64,000 nucleotides of DNA from NCBI RefSeq assembly GCF_003854895.1, contig NZ_CP033966.1, forward strand, positions 5,642,001 through 5,706,000. The letters run 5' to 3'. The position numbers and the translations under genes are program-made. Origin of the DNA: Pigmentiphaga sp. H8 (GTDB taxonomy: Bacteria; Pseudomonadota; Gammaproteobacteria; Burkholderiales; Burkholderiaceae_B). Under the pieces are notes generated by a model that did no database searches, was not told the origin of the DNA, and saw only the letters and a program-made list of their open reading frames with translations. Below are positions 32,548-40,884 of the stretch, piece by piece; positions within the stretch are counted from its first letter, which is position 1; each line of letters begins with the position of its first letter.

Positions 32548-33996
32548 ATGAAACCCTCCAACCTGCTGATCATCATGGACGACGAGCACAACAAGAAAGT
32601 GCTCGGCTACAACGGCCATCCCATGGTCCGCACCCCCAACCTGGACCGGCTGGCGGCGCGCAGCACCTCGTTCGAAGCCGCCTATTCCAGCTCCCCCATC
32701 TGCGTGCCGGCGCGGGCGGCCTTCGCCACCGGCCGCCACGTGCACGAAACAGGCTACTGGGACAACGCCATCGCCTACGACGGACGCGTCCCCAGCTGGG
32801 CCCACGCGCTGCGCGACGCCGGCCGGCTGGCGGTGTCCATCGGCAAGCTGCACTACACCGGCGACGACATCGATGGCGGCTTCACCGAGCAGATCATCCC
32901 CATGCACATCGAGGCCGGGGTCGGCGACCTGTACGGCCTGATACGCGACCCGCTGCCCATCCGCCATCAGTCGGCCGACCTGGCCAAGAGCATCGGCCCC
33001 GGCGAAAGCAGCTACACCCGATACGACCGCGACATCACCGACAAGACCGTCGAGTGGCTGCAGGCCCGCGGCCGGCAGCGCCAGGACCAGCCGTGGACGC
33101 TGTTCACGTCCTATATCGCGCCCCATTCGCCGCTGATCGCGCCGCCCGAGTTCTACGCGATGTACGACCCCCAGGCCATTCCGCTACCCAAGCGCGCCTC
33201 GGGCGCGCTGCATCCGTGGATACAGGCCTGGAACGACTGCTACCGCTTCGACTCGCACTTCGAAAGCGACGAGCAGCGGCGCATCGCCATCGCCTCGTAT
33301 TTCGGACTGTGCTCGTTCCTGGACCACAACGTCGGGCGCATATTGCACGCGCTGGAGACCAGCGGACTGGCCGCCGACACCCGCGTCATCTTCCTGTCCG
33401 ACCACGGCGACAACCTCGGCTCGCGCTCGCTGTGGGGCAAGTCGACGATGTACGAGGAATCGGCGGGCATCCCCATGCTGGCCAGCGGCCCCGGCTTCGA
33501 GGCCGGCCGCAAGGTGCGCACGCCGGTCTCGCACGTGGACATGTATCCCACCGTCATGCAGGCCGCCGGCCTGGACTGCCCCACGGAACTGCCCGGCAAG
33601 TCGCTGCTGGAGATCGCCGCCGAGCCGGACGACGCCCACCGCACCATCCTGAGCGAATACCACGCGGCCGGATCGGTCAGCGCCGCCTACATGCTGCGCC
33701 GCGGCCACCACAAGTACATCCACTACACCGGCTACGCGCCCGAGCTGTTCGACCTGGCGCAGGACCCCGAGGAATTGCACGACCTGGCGGGCAAGCCCGA
33801 AAGCGCGCCGCTGCTGGCCGGGTTCGAGTCGCACCTGCGCGGCCTGCTCGATCCCGAGGCCGTGGACCGGCAGGCCAAGCGGGACCAGGCCGCGCTGATC
33901 GCCCAACATGGCGGCACCGAGCGCATCCTCAAGCGGGGCGGCAGCAGCTACACCCCCATTCCGGGCGAAGAGGTCAAGCTGCTCAATGAACAATGA
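32548..33996 (+). CDS. Type I sulfatase, choline-sulfatase-like (CVPAR)
   Basis: 482 residues. The formylglycine motif is C52-V-P-A-R56 in SSSPICVPARAAFATGR. Metal-binding Asp residues at the N-terminus lie in LLIIMDDEHNKKVLGYNG, and FLSDHGDNLGSRSLWGKST gives the second Asp-His pair with an extra Lys. The SSP-x-C-x-P-A-R context resembles BetC-type choline sulfatases more than the three CMPNR sulfatases of this window, with which it shares little outside the core. No signal peptide. It overlaps the following membrane protein by 11 bases. Substrate is unknown; co-transcription with sugar-acid genes favours a sugar or polyol sulfate over choline sulfate. Confidence 0.9.
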   Translation: MKPSNLLIIMDDEHNKKVLGYNGHPMVRTPNLDRLAARSTSFEAAYSSSPICVPARAAFATGRHVHETGYWDNAIAYDGRVPSWAHALRDAGRLAVSIGKLHYTGDDIDGGFTEQIIPMHIEAGVGDLYGLIRDPLPIRHQSADLAKSIGPGESSYTRYDRDITDKTVEWLQARGRQRQDQPWTLFTSYIAPHSPLIAPPEFYAMYDPQAIPLPKRASGALHPWIQAWNDCYRFDSHFESDEQRRIAIASYFGLCSFLDHNVGRILHALETSGLAADTRVIFLSDHGDNLGSRSLWGKSTMYEESAGIPMLASGPGFEAGRKVRTPVSHVDMYPTVMQAAGLDCPTELPGKSLLEIAAEPDDAHRTILSEYHAAGSVSAAYMLRRGHHKYIHYTGYAPELFDLAQDPEELHDLAGKPESAPLLAGFESHLRGLLDPEAVDRQAKRDQAALIAQHGGTERILKRGGSSYTPIPGEEVKLLNEQ

Positions 33997-34834
33997 CCCG
34001 CTCGGACGCGGCCCGCTGCTGCCCGGTCCCGGCGTGCTGGCCGGGGCCGGCGCGGTGGTCCTGGTAGCGCTGGCGCTGGTGGCCTGGGTAGCCGGCGCCG
34101 ACGCGCTGGCGTGGCTGCAACAGCCGATGGTGGACGGCCGGCCGCATCGCATCGACATGGTCCAGGCCTGGCATGCGCGCGCGATGGTGCTGGCCTGGGC
34201 GGTCATGATCCCGCTGGGCATCCTGGCCGCGCGCTTCTTCAAGGTCACGCCGCGACAGGCGTGGCCGGCGGCGCTGGATAACAAGTGGTGGTGGCACGGC
34301 CATCTCGCTCTCCAGATCGGCGGCGTGCTGCTGACCGCGGGCGCGGTGGCGCTGGTCTGGCAAGTGTCGGGGTCGGACACCGGGCTGGCCCGCCTGCACC
34401 GCGTCTCGGCCTGGGCCACCTGTGCGCTGGCGGCCTTGCAGGTGCTGGGCGGCGTGCTGCGCGGCTCGAAGGGAAGCCCGGACGAATCGGGCGACCACTA
34501 CGACATGACCGGCCGGCGCATCGTGTTCGAGGCGGCGCACAAGCTGGCGGGCTATCTGGCGCTGGCCGTGGCGGCCGTGGCGATCGTTACCGGACTGCTG
34601 CACGTCAATGCGCCGCGCTGGATGCCAGTGCTGATCGGCGCCTGGAGCCTGGCATGGGCCGGCGCGTTCGCGTGGTTGCAATGCCGGGGCTGGTGCATCG
34701 ATACCTACCAGGCGATCTGGGGCGCCGACCCGCGCCACCCCGGCAACCGCCGGCCGCCGGTCGGCCCGGGCATCCGGCAACTGGGCGCTCCGCCCGGACC
34801 CGCGTGCCCAGGCGGAACGCCGCCGGCCGCCTAG
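33986..34834 (+). CDS. Cytochrome b561-domain membrane protein
   Basis: 282 residues with about five or six hydrophobic helices (from VLAGAGAVVLVALALVAWVA to WMPVLIGAWSLAWAGAFAWL). Conserved His residues fit heme ligands: HARAMVLAWAVMIPLG, WWWHGHLALQIGG, LHRVSAWATCALA and EAAHKLAGYLALAV. This is the cytochrome b561 layout of four helices with two His pairs, so it may move electrons across the inner membrane. The C-terminus is Pro/Gly-rich. It starts inside the sulfatase gene (11-base overlap) and is the last gene of the operon; its stop overlaps that of the convergent VOC gene by 4 bases. A link to the sugar-acid route might be through a dehydrogenase not encoded here. Confidence 0.8.
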   Translation: MNNDPLGRGPLLPGPGVLAGAGAVVLVALALVAWVAGADALAWLQQPMVDGRPHRIDMVQAWHARAMVLAWAVMIPLGILAARFFKVTPRQAWPAALDNKWWWHGHLALQIGGVLLTAGAVALVWQVSGSDTGLARLHRVSAWATCALAALQVLGGVLRGSKGSPDESGDHYDMTGRRIVFEAAHKLAGYLALAVAAVAIVTGLLHVNAPRWMPVLIGAWSLAWAGAFAWLQCRGWCIDTYQAIWGADPRHPGNRRPPVGPGIRQLGAPPGPACPGGTPPAA

Positions 34835-35775
34835 GCCGCGCTCAACGCGTCTTCCAGCATGGCCAGGTCGGCGTCGCCCGCCTGGGCGAACTCCACCAGG
34901 AATCCATCGGGATCGACGGCCGTCAGGCGCCGCGCGGCCGGCGCCTCCGCCAGGCATCCCAGCGACCGGAGCCGCCCCGCGGCCGCGTCCAAGTCCGCGC
35001 CGCCGCCCACGTCGAAGCCGTAGTGATGCATGCCGGCTGCGTCGCCCTGGACGATCGCCAGCTGATAGGCGGTCGGGTGCCCCGAGGCGCGCAGCAGGAT
35101 GCCGCCCGGGGTGCGCGCCACGGTCTCCAGCCCCGCCACCTCGGTATAGAAAGCCGCCATGGGCGCCAGCGACCTCGTCGTCAGCACCACGTGCGACAGC
35201 CGCAGGGGCTGCATGACCGCGCCGGGCACCGGCCGGCGGTCGGCCTCGGCGCTCCAGCGCCGGTCGGTCGCGGGCGCCTCGCCCCCCGGTTTCCAGGTCG
35301 AGGTGATCAATGCCACGTCGCCATGCAGGACGGCGCGCCAGTCCTTGATGGTGTCGGCGTAGAACTCGTTGGTGTTGCCGTCGGGATCCTTCAGGTAGAC
35401 GCTGTGGGCGATCTGGTGGTCGAGCGTGCGCGGCACCGCGATGCCGGCGGCGCGCGCGCGTTCGTAGGCACGCACCAGCTCGGCCTCGGTGTCCATCTCC
35501 CAGGCGATGTGGTTCAGGTTGACCGCCCGCGCCGCGCCCCTGGCGATCTGGGTGTGGCCGTCGCGGCCCTGGCGCGCCTGGGTCGTGCGTTCCATCATGC
35601 CGACGTCGTGGGGCGTATGGCCGGTACCCATGAAGGCGGCGCGCAGGCCGCTTTCGGTGAACTCCAGGTTCAGGCCACAGACGTCGCGGTAAAAGTCGAT
35701 GGACCGCTGCAGATCGGCCACGACGAGATTCACGTGCCCCAGGCGTCGGGGTTGGAAGATGGCTCCCTGGTTCAT
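34831..35775 (-). CDS. Two-domain VOC (glyoxalase/extradiol dioxygenase-like) protein
   Basis: 314 residues with two vicinal-oxygen-chelate halves: LGHVNLVVADLQRSIDFYRD (His) to HSVYLKDPDGNTNEFYAD (His, Glu), then LSHVVLTTRSLAPMAAFYTE to DPDGFLVEFAQ. The metal ligand set in the first half (two His and a Glu) is complete, also with HIAWEM. Layout resembles type I extradiol ring-cleavage dioxygenases (such as catechol 2,3-dioxygenase), although the second half is less conserved. Start at ATG 35775; the in-frame extension upstream falls inside the esterase gene. It overlaps the esterase stop by 4 bases (coupled). Reaction: ring cleavage of a catechol-like compound or glyoxalase chemistry. Confidence 0.83.
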   Translation of the reverse strand: MNQGAIFQPRRLGHVNLVVADLQRSIDFYRDVCGLNLEFTESGLRAAFMGTGHTPHDVGMMERTTQARQGRDGHTQIARGAARAVNLNHIAWEMDTEAELVRAYERARAAGIAVPRTLDHQIAHSVYLKDPDGNTNEFYADTIKDWRAVLHGDVALITSTWKPGGEAPATDRRWSAEADRRPVPGAVMQPLRLSHVVLTTRSLAPMAAFYTEVAGLETVARTPGGILLRASGHPTAYQLAIVQGDAAGMHHYGFDVGGGADLDAAAGRLRSLGCLAEAPAARRLTAVDPDGFLVEFAQAGDADLAMLEDALSAA

Positions 35776-36644
35776 TGTGGTTTTCCTGTGGTGAGGGTCG
35801 AAAGCAGGCGGCCGGCCGCGCGCGACCACTCGCCCGCGGGGTCGGCGCACGCTTCGTGCGAGGTGAAGTGATCGCCCGGCAACACCTGCCAGGTCACGCG
35901 GGCGCCAGGCTGCGCGGCCAGGGCGCGAACGAATGCCGGATTCTGTTCGCGCGTGCGGGGGAAATCGTGTTCACCCCAAGCCAGGTGAAAAGGCACGACG
36001 CTGCCGGTCACATGCCGTGCCGGGTCCCAGGCATCCAGGTCGCCGCCCAGCGCTTCCCGCATCCTGCGGTCGGCCTCGGCCGCGGGCCGTTGCAGGAAGC
36101 CCAGGTCCAGCGGCGCGCTGGAGGGCAGGCAGGCCTTGACCACGTCGCCGGGCAGCCCCGCGTCGCGGCACAGATCCGGGCGCAGGGCCAGCACCGCGGC
36201 CAGGTGGCCGCCGGCCGAATGTCCGCCCACGGCGATGCGGCCGGGTTCGCCGCCCAGCGCGGCGACGTGGCGATGGACCCAGCGCAGCGCGGCCACGCAG
36301 TCGCCCACGATCTGCGCCATGCCCACGGACGGCGCCAGCCGGTACGACGCGGAGACGAACACCGCAGGCATCGCCAGCACCGACGGCGCCAGGTAGCCCA
36401 TCCATTCCTTGTAGCCGTTCATCCAGGCGCCGCCGTGGAAATACAGCAGCACCGGCAGCGGACCGCGCGGCGCATCGGGCAGGTAGACATCGGCCTTCTG
36501 CCAGTAGTCGTCGCCGTAGGGCTGGTCGGCCAGGACGCGGTGACGTGCCATGACTTCAGCGGTCGCGGCCAGCGCGCGGCGGGCATAGTCGGCCGCGCCG
36601 GCGTGCAGCAAGGGGGGAAGTGACGGCAGATCGTCGAACGCCAT
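35772..36644 (-). CDS. Alpha/beta hydrolase (carboxylesterase/BD-FAE-like)
   Basis: 290 residues. The oxyanion motif is YFHGGAWMNG, the nucleophile elbow VGGHSAGGHLAA, and the acid and base fit LAWGEHDFPRT and GDHFTSHE. This is the hormone-sensitive-lipase/BD-FAE type family acting on small esters or acyl derivatives. I chose ATG 36644, preceded by GGAGC on the minus strand, over an upstream in-frame start at 36692. No signal peptide. First gene of a two-gene minus operon with the VOC protein, divergent from the flavin monooxygenase across a 222-base AT-rich region with a large inverted repeat. Confidence 0.85.
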   Translation of the reverse strand: MAFDDLPSLPPLLHAGAADYARRALAATAEVMARHRVLADQPYGDDYWQKADVYLPDAPRGPLPVLLYFHGGAWMNGYKEWMGYLAPSVLAMPAVFVSASYRLAPSVGMAQIVGDCVAALRWVHRHVAALGGEPGRIAVGGHSAGGHLAAVLALRPDLCRDAGLPGDVVKACLPSSAPLDLGFLQRPAAEADRRMREALGGDLDAWDPARHVTGSVVPFHLAWGEHDFPRTREQNPAFVRALAAQPGARVTWQVLPGDHFTSHEACADPAGEWSRAAGRLLSTLTTGKPQ

Positions 36645-36713
36645 GGATGCTCCGGAGCGAGATGGACCGATGCCGGCCGCGATAGGGGACAAGGTAGCTC
36701 ACGCATCAAATAC

Positions 36714-36801
36714 ATGCAACTACATTTAAATAGAAAATTAATCCTGTTTAACCTTTTATTGGTGTTTTTCCTAGTCATCAAACATTTAAATGTAATTGCA
36801 T
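36714..36801. promoter_or_regulatory. 18-bp inverted repeat in divergent AT-rich region
   Basis: ATGCAACTACATTTAAAT (36714-36731) and ATTTAAATGTAATTGCAT (36784-36801) are inverted copies with 17 of 18 matches, 52 bases apart. The right copy contains the perfect 12-bp palindrome ACATTTAAATGT. The whole 222-base gap (36645-36866) is far richer in A/T than its surroundings. The arrangement looks like two operators facing each other for one regulator, perhaps the MarR at 39456-39947, with one near each divergent start. Confidence 0.6.
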
Positions 36802-36866
36802 ATATAAAACAAAGGGACTAACTTAGCCGTCATGGCGAGAACCGCTCGCCCCCCAGGAGTCAGCAG

Positions 36867-37985
36867 ATGGCAAGGCGTCACGCAGAAATCTCCGGAGCCG
36901 GCTTCGCGGGCCTGACCGCGGCGGCCGCGCTGGCGCAGCGCGGCTGGTCGGTCCGAGTGCATGAACGGGCGGGCAGCCTGCGCACCGCCGGCGCCGGCAT
37001 CTTCATCTTCGAGAACGGCCTGAAGGTGTTGCGCGCCATCGGCGCCTACGACGAAGCCGTGGCGGGCGGGCACCAGGCCCCGGCACGCGAGACCCGCGAC
37101 GCCCAGGGCAGGCTGCTGGCCCGCCTGAACACCAGCCAGGACGGCCGGGTCTACACCGTGGTCCGGCAGCAGTTGCTGGAAGCGGTGGCCCAGGCGGCGC
37201 GGCGCGCCGGCGCCGAAATCGTCATGAACTCCGAGGTGGTGTCGGCCACGCCGCGCGGCGAACTGACGCTGGCCAGCGGCGAGCGCGCCACCGCCGACCT
37301 GGTCGTCGCCGCCGATGGCGTGAACTCGCGCATCCGCGATGCGCTGGGCCTCTTGAAGTCGCGCGTCACCATGGGCGACGGTGCCATCCGCGTGCTGATG
37401 CCCCGGCGCGGCGACGCCGTCGATGCCGCCGACGAGATCGTCGAACACTGGTCGGGCAAGCGCCGGCTGCTGTACGTACCCTGCGGCAAGCCATGGCTGT
37501 ATCTGGCGCTGACGACGCTGCTGGACGACACCGCCGGCCGTGCCCTGCCGCTGGATACGCGCGCCTGGGGCGCCTCGTTTCCGCACCTGCGGCCGCTGCT
37601 CGAGCGCATCGGCACGCTGGGGCGCTGGGATCCGTTCGAGACCATTCACCTGCGCACGTGGTCGTCGGGCCGGGTGGCGGTGGTGGGCGATGCCGCGCAC
37701 GCCCAAGCCCCCAACCTGGGCCAGGGCGGCGGCTGCGCCATGATGAACGCGCTGGGCCTGGCGGTCGCGGTGGACCAGGACCCCGACCTGGGCAGCGCGC
37801 TGCGGCGCTGGGAAGCGCGCGAACGGCCGCTGACCGAACACACGCAGCGCGTCTCGCGCTTCTACGGCGCGGTGGGCCGGTGGCCGGAACGGCTGCGGTC
37901 CTTCACGTTCAACCTGGCCGGCCGCTCGCACTGGCTGCTCCAGCAGCGCATGCGCACCGCCCACCATTCCCCGACCGGAACCTGA
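36867..37985 (+). CDS. FAD-dependent aromatic monooxygenase (group A, UbiH/salicylate hydroxylase-like)
   Basis: 372 residues. The N-terminal GxGxxG-type loop reads AEISGAGFAGLTAAAALAQR, the DG motif VVAADGVNSRIRDALG, and the GD motif GRVAVVGDAAHAQAPNLGQGG. These three define NAD(P)H-dependent single-component flavoprotein hydroxylases. It hydroxylates an aromatic acid or phenol in the cytoplasm. GTCAGCAG precedes the ATG, without strong Shine-Dalgarno. It forms an operon with an MFS transporter (60 bases downstream), which probably imports the substrate; the divergent VOC enzyme and esterase are plausible further steps. Confidence 0.9.
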   Translation: MARRHAEISGAGFAGLTAAAALAQRGWSVRVHERAGSLRTAGAGIFIFENGLKVLRAIGAYDEAVAGGHQAPARETRDAQGRLLARLNTSQDGRVYTVVRQQLLEAVAQAARRAGAEIVMNSEVVSATPRGELTLASGERATADLVVAADGVNSRIRDALGLLKSRVTMGDGAIRVLMPRRGDAVDAADEIVEHWSGKRRLLYVPCGKPWLYLALTTLLDDTAGRALPLDTRAWGASFPHLRPLLERIGTLGRWDPFETIHLRTWSSGRVAVVGDAAHAQAPNLGQGGGCAMMNALGLAVAVDQDPDLGSALRRWEARERPLTEHTQRVSRFYGAVGRWPERLRSFTFNLAGRSHWLLQQRMRTAHHSPTGT

Positions 37986-38045
37986 AGCACGGCCTCGCTC
38001 CGCCGGCCTTCCCGCCATTCACGATCAACCCGACAGGGGATACTC

Positions 38046-39449
38046 ATGGGTGTTTCCGATCTTTCCCTGGGCGCCGCGGCCGACGGCCGGCGCGCGCCGC
38101 TCTTGACCAGCGGCCACATCATCGCCCGCATCGAGCGCCTGACCGCCAGCAGCATGCAGATACGCGCGCGGCTGCTGGTGGGCATGGCCACTTTCTTCGA
38201 CGGCTTCGACGCCATCGCGATCGCCACCACGCTGCCGCTGCTGATCAAGCAATGGGGCCTGAATTCGACGCAGATCGGCCTGTTGATCGCCGCGGCGGCG
38301 GTCGGCCAGCTGATCGGCACCTTTCTCTTTCCCCTGTACGCTCAGCGCCACGGCCGTGTGCGCGCCATTGCCTACAGCTCGGGCATCATCGGCATCACCA
38401 GCATCGCCTGCGGCTTCGCGCCCTCGTTCGAGATCTTCCTGCTGCTGCGGGTGATACAGGGCATAGGCCTGGGCGGCGAGCTGCCGGTGGCCGCCACCTA
38501 CATCAACGAGATCACCCGCGCCCGCAATCGTGGCCGCTTCGTGCTGCTGTACGAGATCATCTACCCCATCGGCTTGCTGGCCTCGGCCGCCCTGGGCGCG
38601 TGGCTGGTACCGCGCCACGGCTGGGAGATCATGTACTACCTGGGCGGCGTGCCCGTGATCCTGATGTTCGTGCTGCCGCGCGTGATTCCCGAGTCGCCCC
38701 GCTGGCTGGCCGAGAAGGGGCGGCTGGCCGATGCCGACACCGCGCTGGCGCGCTTCGAATCCAGCGCCCGCGTGGCGCTGGCCGAACCGGAAGACGCGCA
38801 CCGCTACGACGCCATGCTCGCGTCCCATCCGCGCCGCACCGTGCGCGACCTGTTCAGCCGGGCCTACCTGAGCCGCAACGTCGTCGTGGCGCTGCTGTGG
38901 TCTTCTTGCGGCTTCATCCAGTATGGCCTGTCGACCTGGCTGCCCACCATCTACCAGACGGTCTACAAGGTGCCGCTGCAACAGGCGCTGAACCTGTCGC
39001 TGGGGGCATCGGCGCTGGGCGTGGTGGGTTCGCTGGTGGCGGCGCTGACCGTGGACAGGTTCGGCCGCAAGCCCGTCATCGTCGCCGCCTTCCTGCTGTG
39101 CGCCGTCACGCTGGCGCTGGCCGGCGCGCTGTCCGCGCAAAGCATCTACGTCGTGGCGACGCTGTGCTCGCTGGCCTGGGGCTTCCTGGCCTGCGGCTTC
39201 ATCATTTCCTACGTCTATACGCCCGAGATGTATCCCACCAGCATCCGCGCGCTGGGATGCGGCCTGGGCGGAACCTGGGTCAAGCTCTCGGCCATGATCG
39301 CGCCCATGATCGTGGCCGCGCTGATGGCCCAGGGCAGCATGGACCTGGCGTTCTACGTGCTGGGCGCGGTGCCGCTGCTGACGGCGCTAGCCGTGGCCTG
39401 GCTGGGCATCGAGACGCGCGGCAAGGTGCTGGAGCAATTGCACGCCTGA
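38046..39449 (+). CDS. MFS transporter (AAHS/sugar-porter type)
   Basis: 467 residues with 12 predicted membrane helices. MATFFDGFDAIAIATTLPLL in helix 1 is the D-G-x-D motif of aromatic acid:H+ symporters. The cytoplasmic loop 2-3 reads FPLYAQRHGRVRAIA, helix 4 end GIGLGGELPVAATYINEI, followed by PESPRWLAEKG after helix 6, and helix 11 ends with ETRGKVLEQL. TGACC and a long soluble loop of ~60 residues lie between helices 6 and 7. Probably imports an aromatic or hydroxylated organic acid for the monooxygenase upstream. Confidence 0.9.
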   Translation: MGVSDLSLGAAADGRRAPLLTSGHIIARIERLTASSMQIRARLLVGMATFFDGFDAIAIATTLPLLIKQWGLNSTQIGLLIAAAAVGQLIGTFLFPLYAQRHGRVRAIAYSSGIIGITSIACGFAPSFEIFLLLRVIQGIGLGGELPVAATYINEITRARNRGRFVLLYEIIYPIGLLASAALGAWLVPRHGWEIMYYLGGVPVILMFVLPRVIPESPRWLAEKGRLADADTALARFESSARVALAEPEDAHRYDAMLASHPRRTVRDLFSRAYLSRNVVVALLWSSCGFIQYGLSTWLPTIYQTVYKVPLQQALNLSLGASALGVVGSLVAALTVDRFGRKPVIVAAFLLCAVTLALAGALSAQSIYVVATLCSLAWGFLACGFIISYVYTPEMYPTSIRALGCGLGGTWVKLSAMIAPMIVAALMAQGSMDLAFYVLGAVPLLTALAVAWLGIETRGKVLEQLHA

Positions 39450-39455
39450 CGGTGG

Positions 39456-39947
39456 TCAGGCCTGGTCGCCGTCTTCCTGTTCCAGCTTCTGTACCTGTTC
39501 GAACAAGCGGCCCAGCAAGGCATGCAACTGCCGCTGCTCGGCCGGCTCGAGCACCGACGCGGTAACCTCGACGATCCTGCGCGCCTGCGGATCGAGCGCG
39601 TCGTACACCGCCACGCCCACCGCCGTCAGCCTGACCTCGACCACCCGGCCGCTGGCGGCGCTGCGGCTGCGCGAGGCGAAGCCACGCTGCTGGAGTTGGT
39701 CGACGATGCGACTGACCACCGATTGCTCGATGACGGTGCCCTTGCAGATCTCGCTGATCGAGGCCACGTCCACCCAGCGCAGGAACTGCATGACGCGAAA
39801 CTGCTGGATGGTCAGGTCGGTGGGCCGCAGCGCCTTCATCAGGCGCGCGTTCAGTCCGTTCATGAGCCGGCTCAGGGCATGCGGCAGGTAGCCTTCGGCC
39901 TGGGCCGGCGTGGCAAGCGGCGAACGAGGCGAGGCGGGCTGGTTCAT
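39456..39947 (-). CDS. MarR-family transcriptional regulator
   Basis: 163 residues. Winged helix: RPTDLTIQQFRVMQFLRWVD, VASISEICKGTVIEQSVVSR, IVDQLQQRGFASRSRSAASG, with dimerisation helices at both ends. It converges with the MFS gene (6-base gap) and its start overlaps the stop of the upstream hydrolase gene by 4 bases, so it is transcribed with that hydrolase. It may control the monooxygenase/MFS operon through the inverted repeat at 36714-36801, or the hydrolase-Bug-sulfatase group. Ligand unknown. Confidence 0.9.
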   Translation of the reverse strand: MNQPASPRSPLATPAQAEGYLPHALSRLMNGLNARLMKALRPTDLTIQQFRVMQFLRWVDVASISEICKGTVIEQSVVSRIVDQLQQRGFASRSRSAASGRVVEVRLTAVGVAVYDALDPQARRIVEVTASVLEPAEQRQLHALLGRLFEQVQKLEQEDGDQA

Positions 39948-40825
39948 GACGGCTCTGACCCGATCATCTCCAGCGTGACCCGCGTCAGCGGACTATCCGC
40001 CTTCGCCAGTTCGCACAGCAGGTTGAAGTGGTTGCAGTGCGCCGCCTCGACCCGCGTCACCTCCGCTCCGGCCTCGCGGCACGCGGCCTCGTAGGCAGCG
40101 GTCTGGTGCTTGAAACCGTCGGTCTCCAGCCCGCCCACGGCCGTGATCACCGGCAAGCCGCGGCGCGGCGGCGAGAACATCGGGCTCAGGCGCTCGGCCT
40201 GGTCCGGGTACAGCCGCAGCCATTCGTTGATGTTGATGTCGCACAGCGGCCGCAGGTCGAACAGGCCGCTCAGCGCCAGCACGCCCTTGATCACGTCGTC
40301 GGGCACGCGGTACTTGTCCTGCCAGCCGGTGGCGGCCAGCATGCCGGCCAGGTGGCCCCCCGCCGAACTGCCGCCCACGTGGATGCGGTCGCGGTCCAGC
40401 CCGTAGCGGTCGGCATGGTGGTAAATCCAGGCCACGGCCGAACGCACCTGGCGCACGGTCTCGCCCAGCGTGGCTTCGGGCAGCAGCGTGTATTCGACCG
40501 GCGCCACGGCCACGCCGGCGGCGTTGAACGCCGGCGCCATGATGGGCGCGTCTTCCTTGGTTTGCGAACGCCAGTAGCCGCCGTGGATGAACACGAACAC
40601 GGGCGCCGGCTGGCGCGCGGCCGCGGGCAGGAAGATGTCCAGGCGTTCGGCCGCGCCCATGCCGTATTGCAGGTCGCGTACCGCGGCGCAGCGCTCGCGC
40701 GCCGCCTCGGCCAGCTCGGCGTATTCGCACACGCAGGCGTCGAAGTCGGGCACCGAGGCGCGGGCGTTGTACTGCACGGCGCGCTGCGCCAGGTCGGCGA
40801 ACAGCAGGTCAGGCTGGCTGGGCAT
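39944..40825 (-). CDS. Alpha/beta hydrolase, kynurenine formamidase-like
   Basis: 293 residues. The oxyanion region reads VFVFIHGGYWRSQTKED; HGGYW is the signature of arylformamidases of the alpha/beta type. The nucleophile elbow is VGGSSAGGHLAGML, and ITAVGGLETDGF and EAAHCNHFNLL fit acid and base positions. It should hydrolyse an N-formyl aryl or a small ester in the cytoplasm. It is expressed with the MarR gene and lies 59 bases downstream of the minus-strand Bug gene. A role in tryptophan degradation is not supported, because no dioxygenase or kynureninase is nearby. Confidence 0.83.
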   Translation of the reverse strand: MPSQPDLLFADLAQRAVQYNARASVPDFDACVCEYAELAEAARERCAAVRDLQYGMGAAERLDIFLPAAARQPAPVFVFIHGGYWRSQTKEDAPIMAPAFNAAGVAVAPVEYTLLPEATLGETVRQVRSAVAWIYHHADRYGLDRDRIHVGGSSAGGHLAGMLAATGWQDKYRVPDDVIKGVLALSGLFDLRPLCDININEWLRLYPDQAERLSPMFSPPRRGLPVITAVGGLETDGFKHQTAAYEAACREAGAEVTRVEAAHCNHFNLLCELAKADSPLTRVTLEMIGSEPS

Positions 40826-40884
40826 GCGGGTCGATTCCTAATCCGGGTGGAAGGAAATCGTACACCGGCTCGACCGACATTTTC

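Noticed and set aside
39944..40825. Tryptophan degradation gene kynB
   Set aside because: HGGYW motif fits formamidases, but neither tryptophan dioxygenase nor kynureninase is present; context is Bug and sulfatase.
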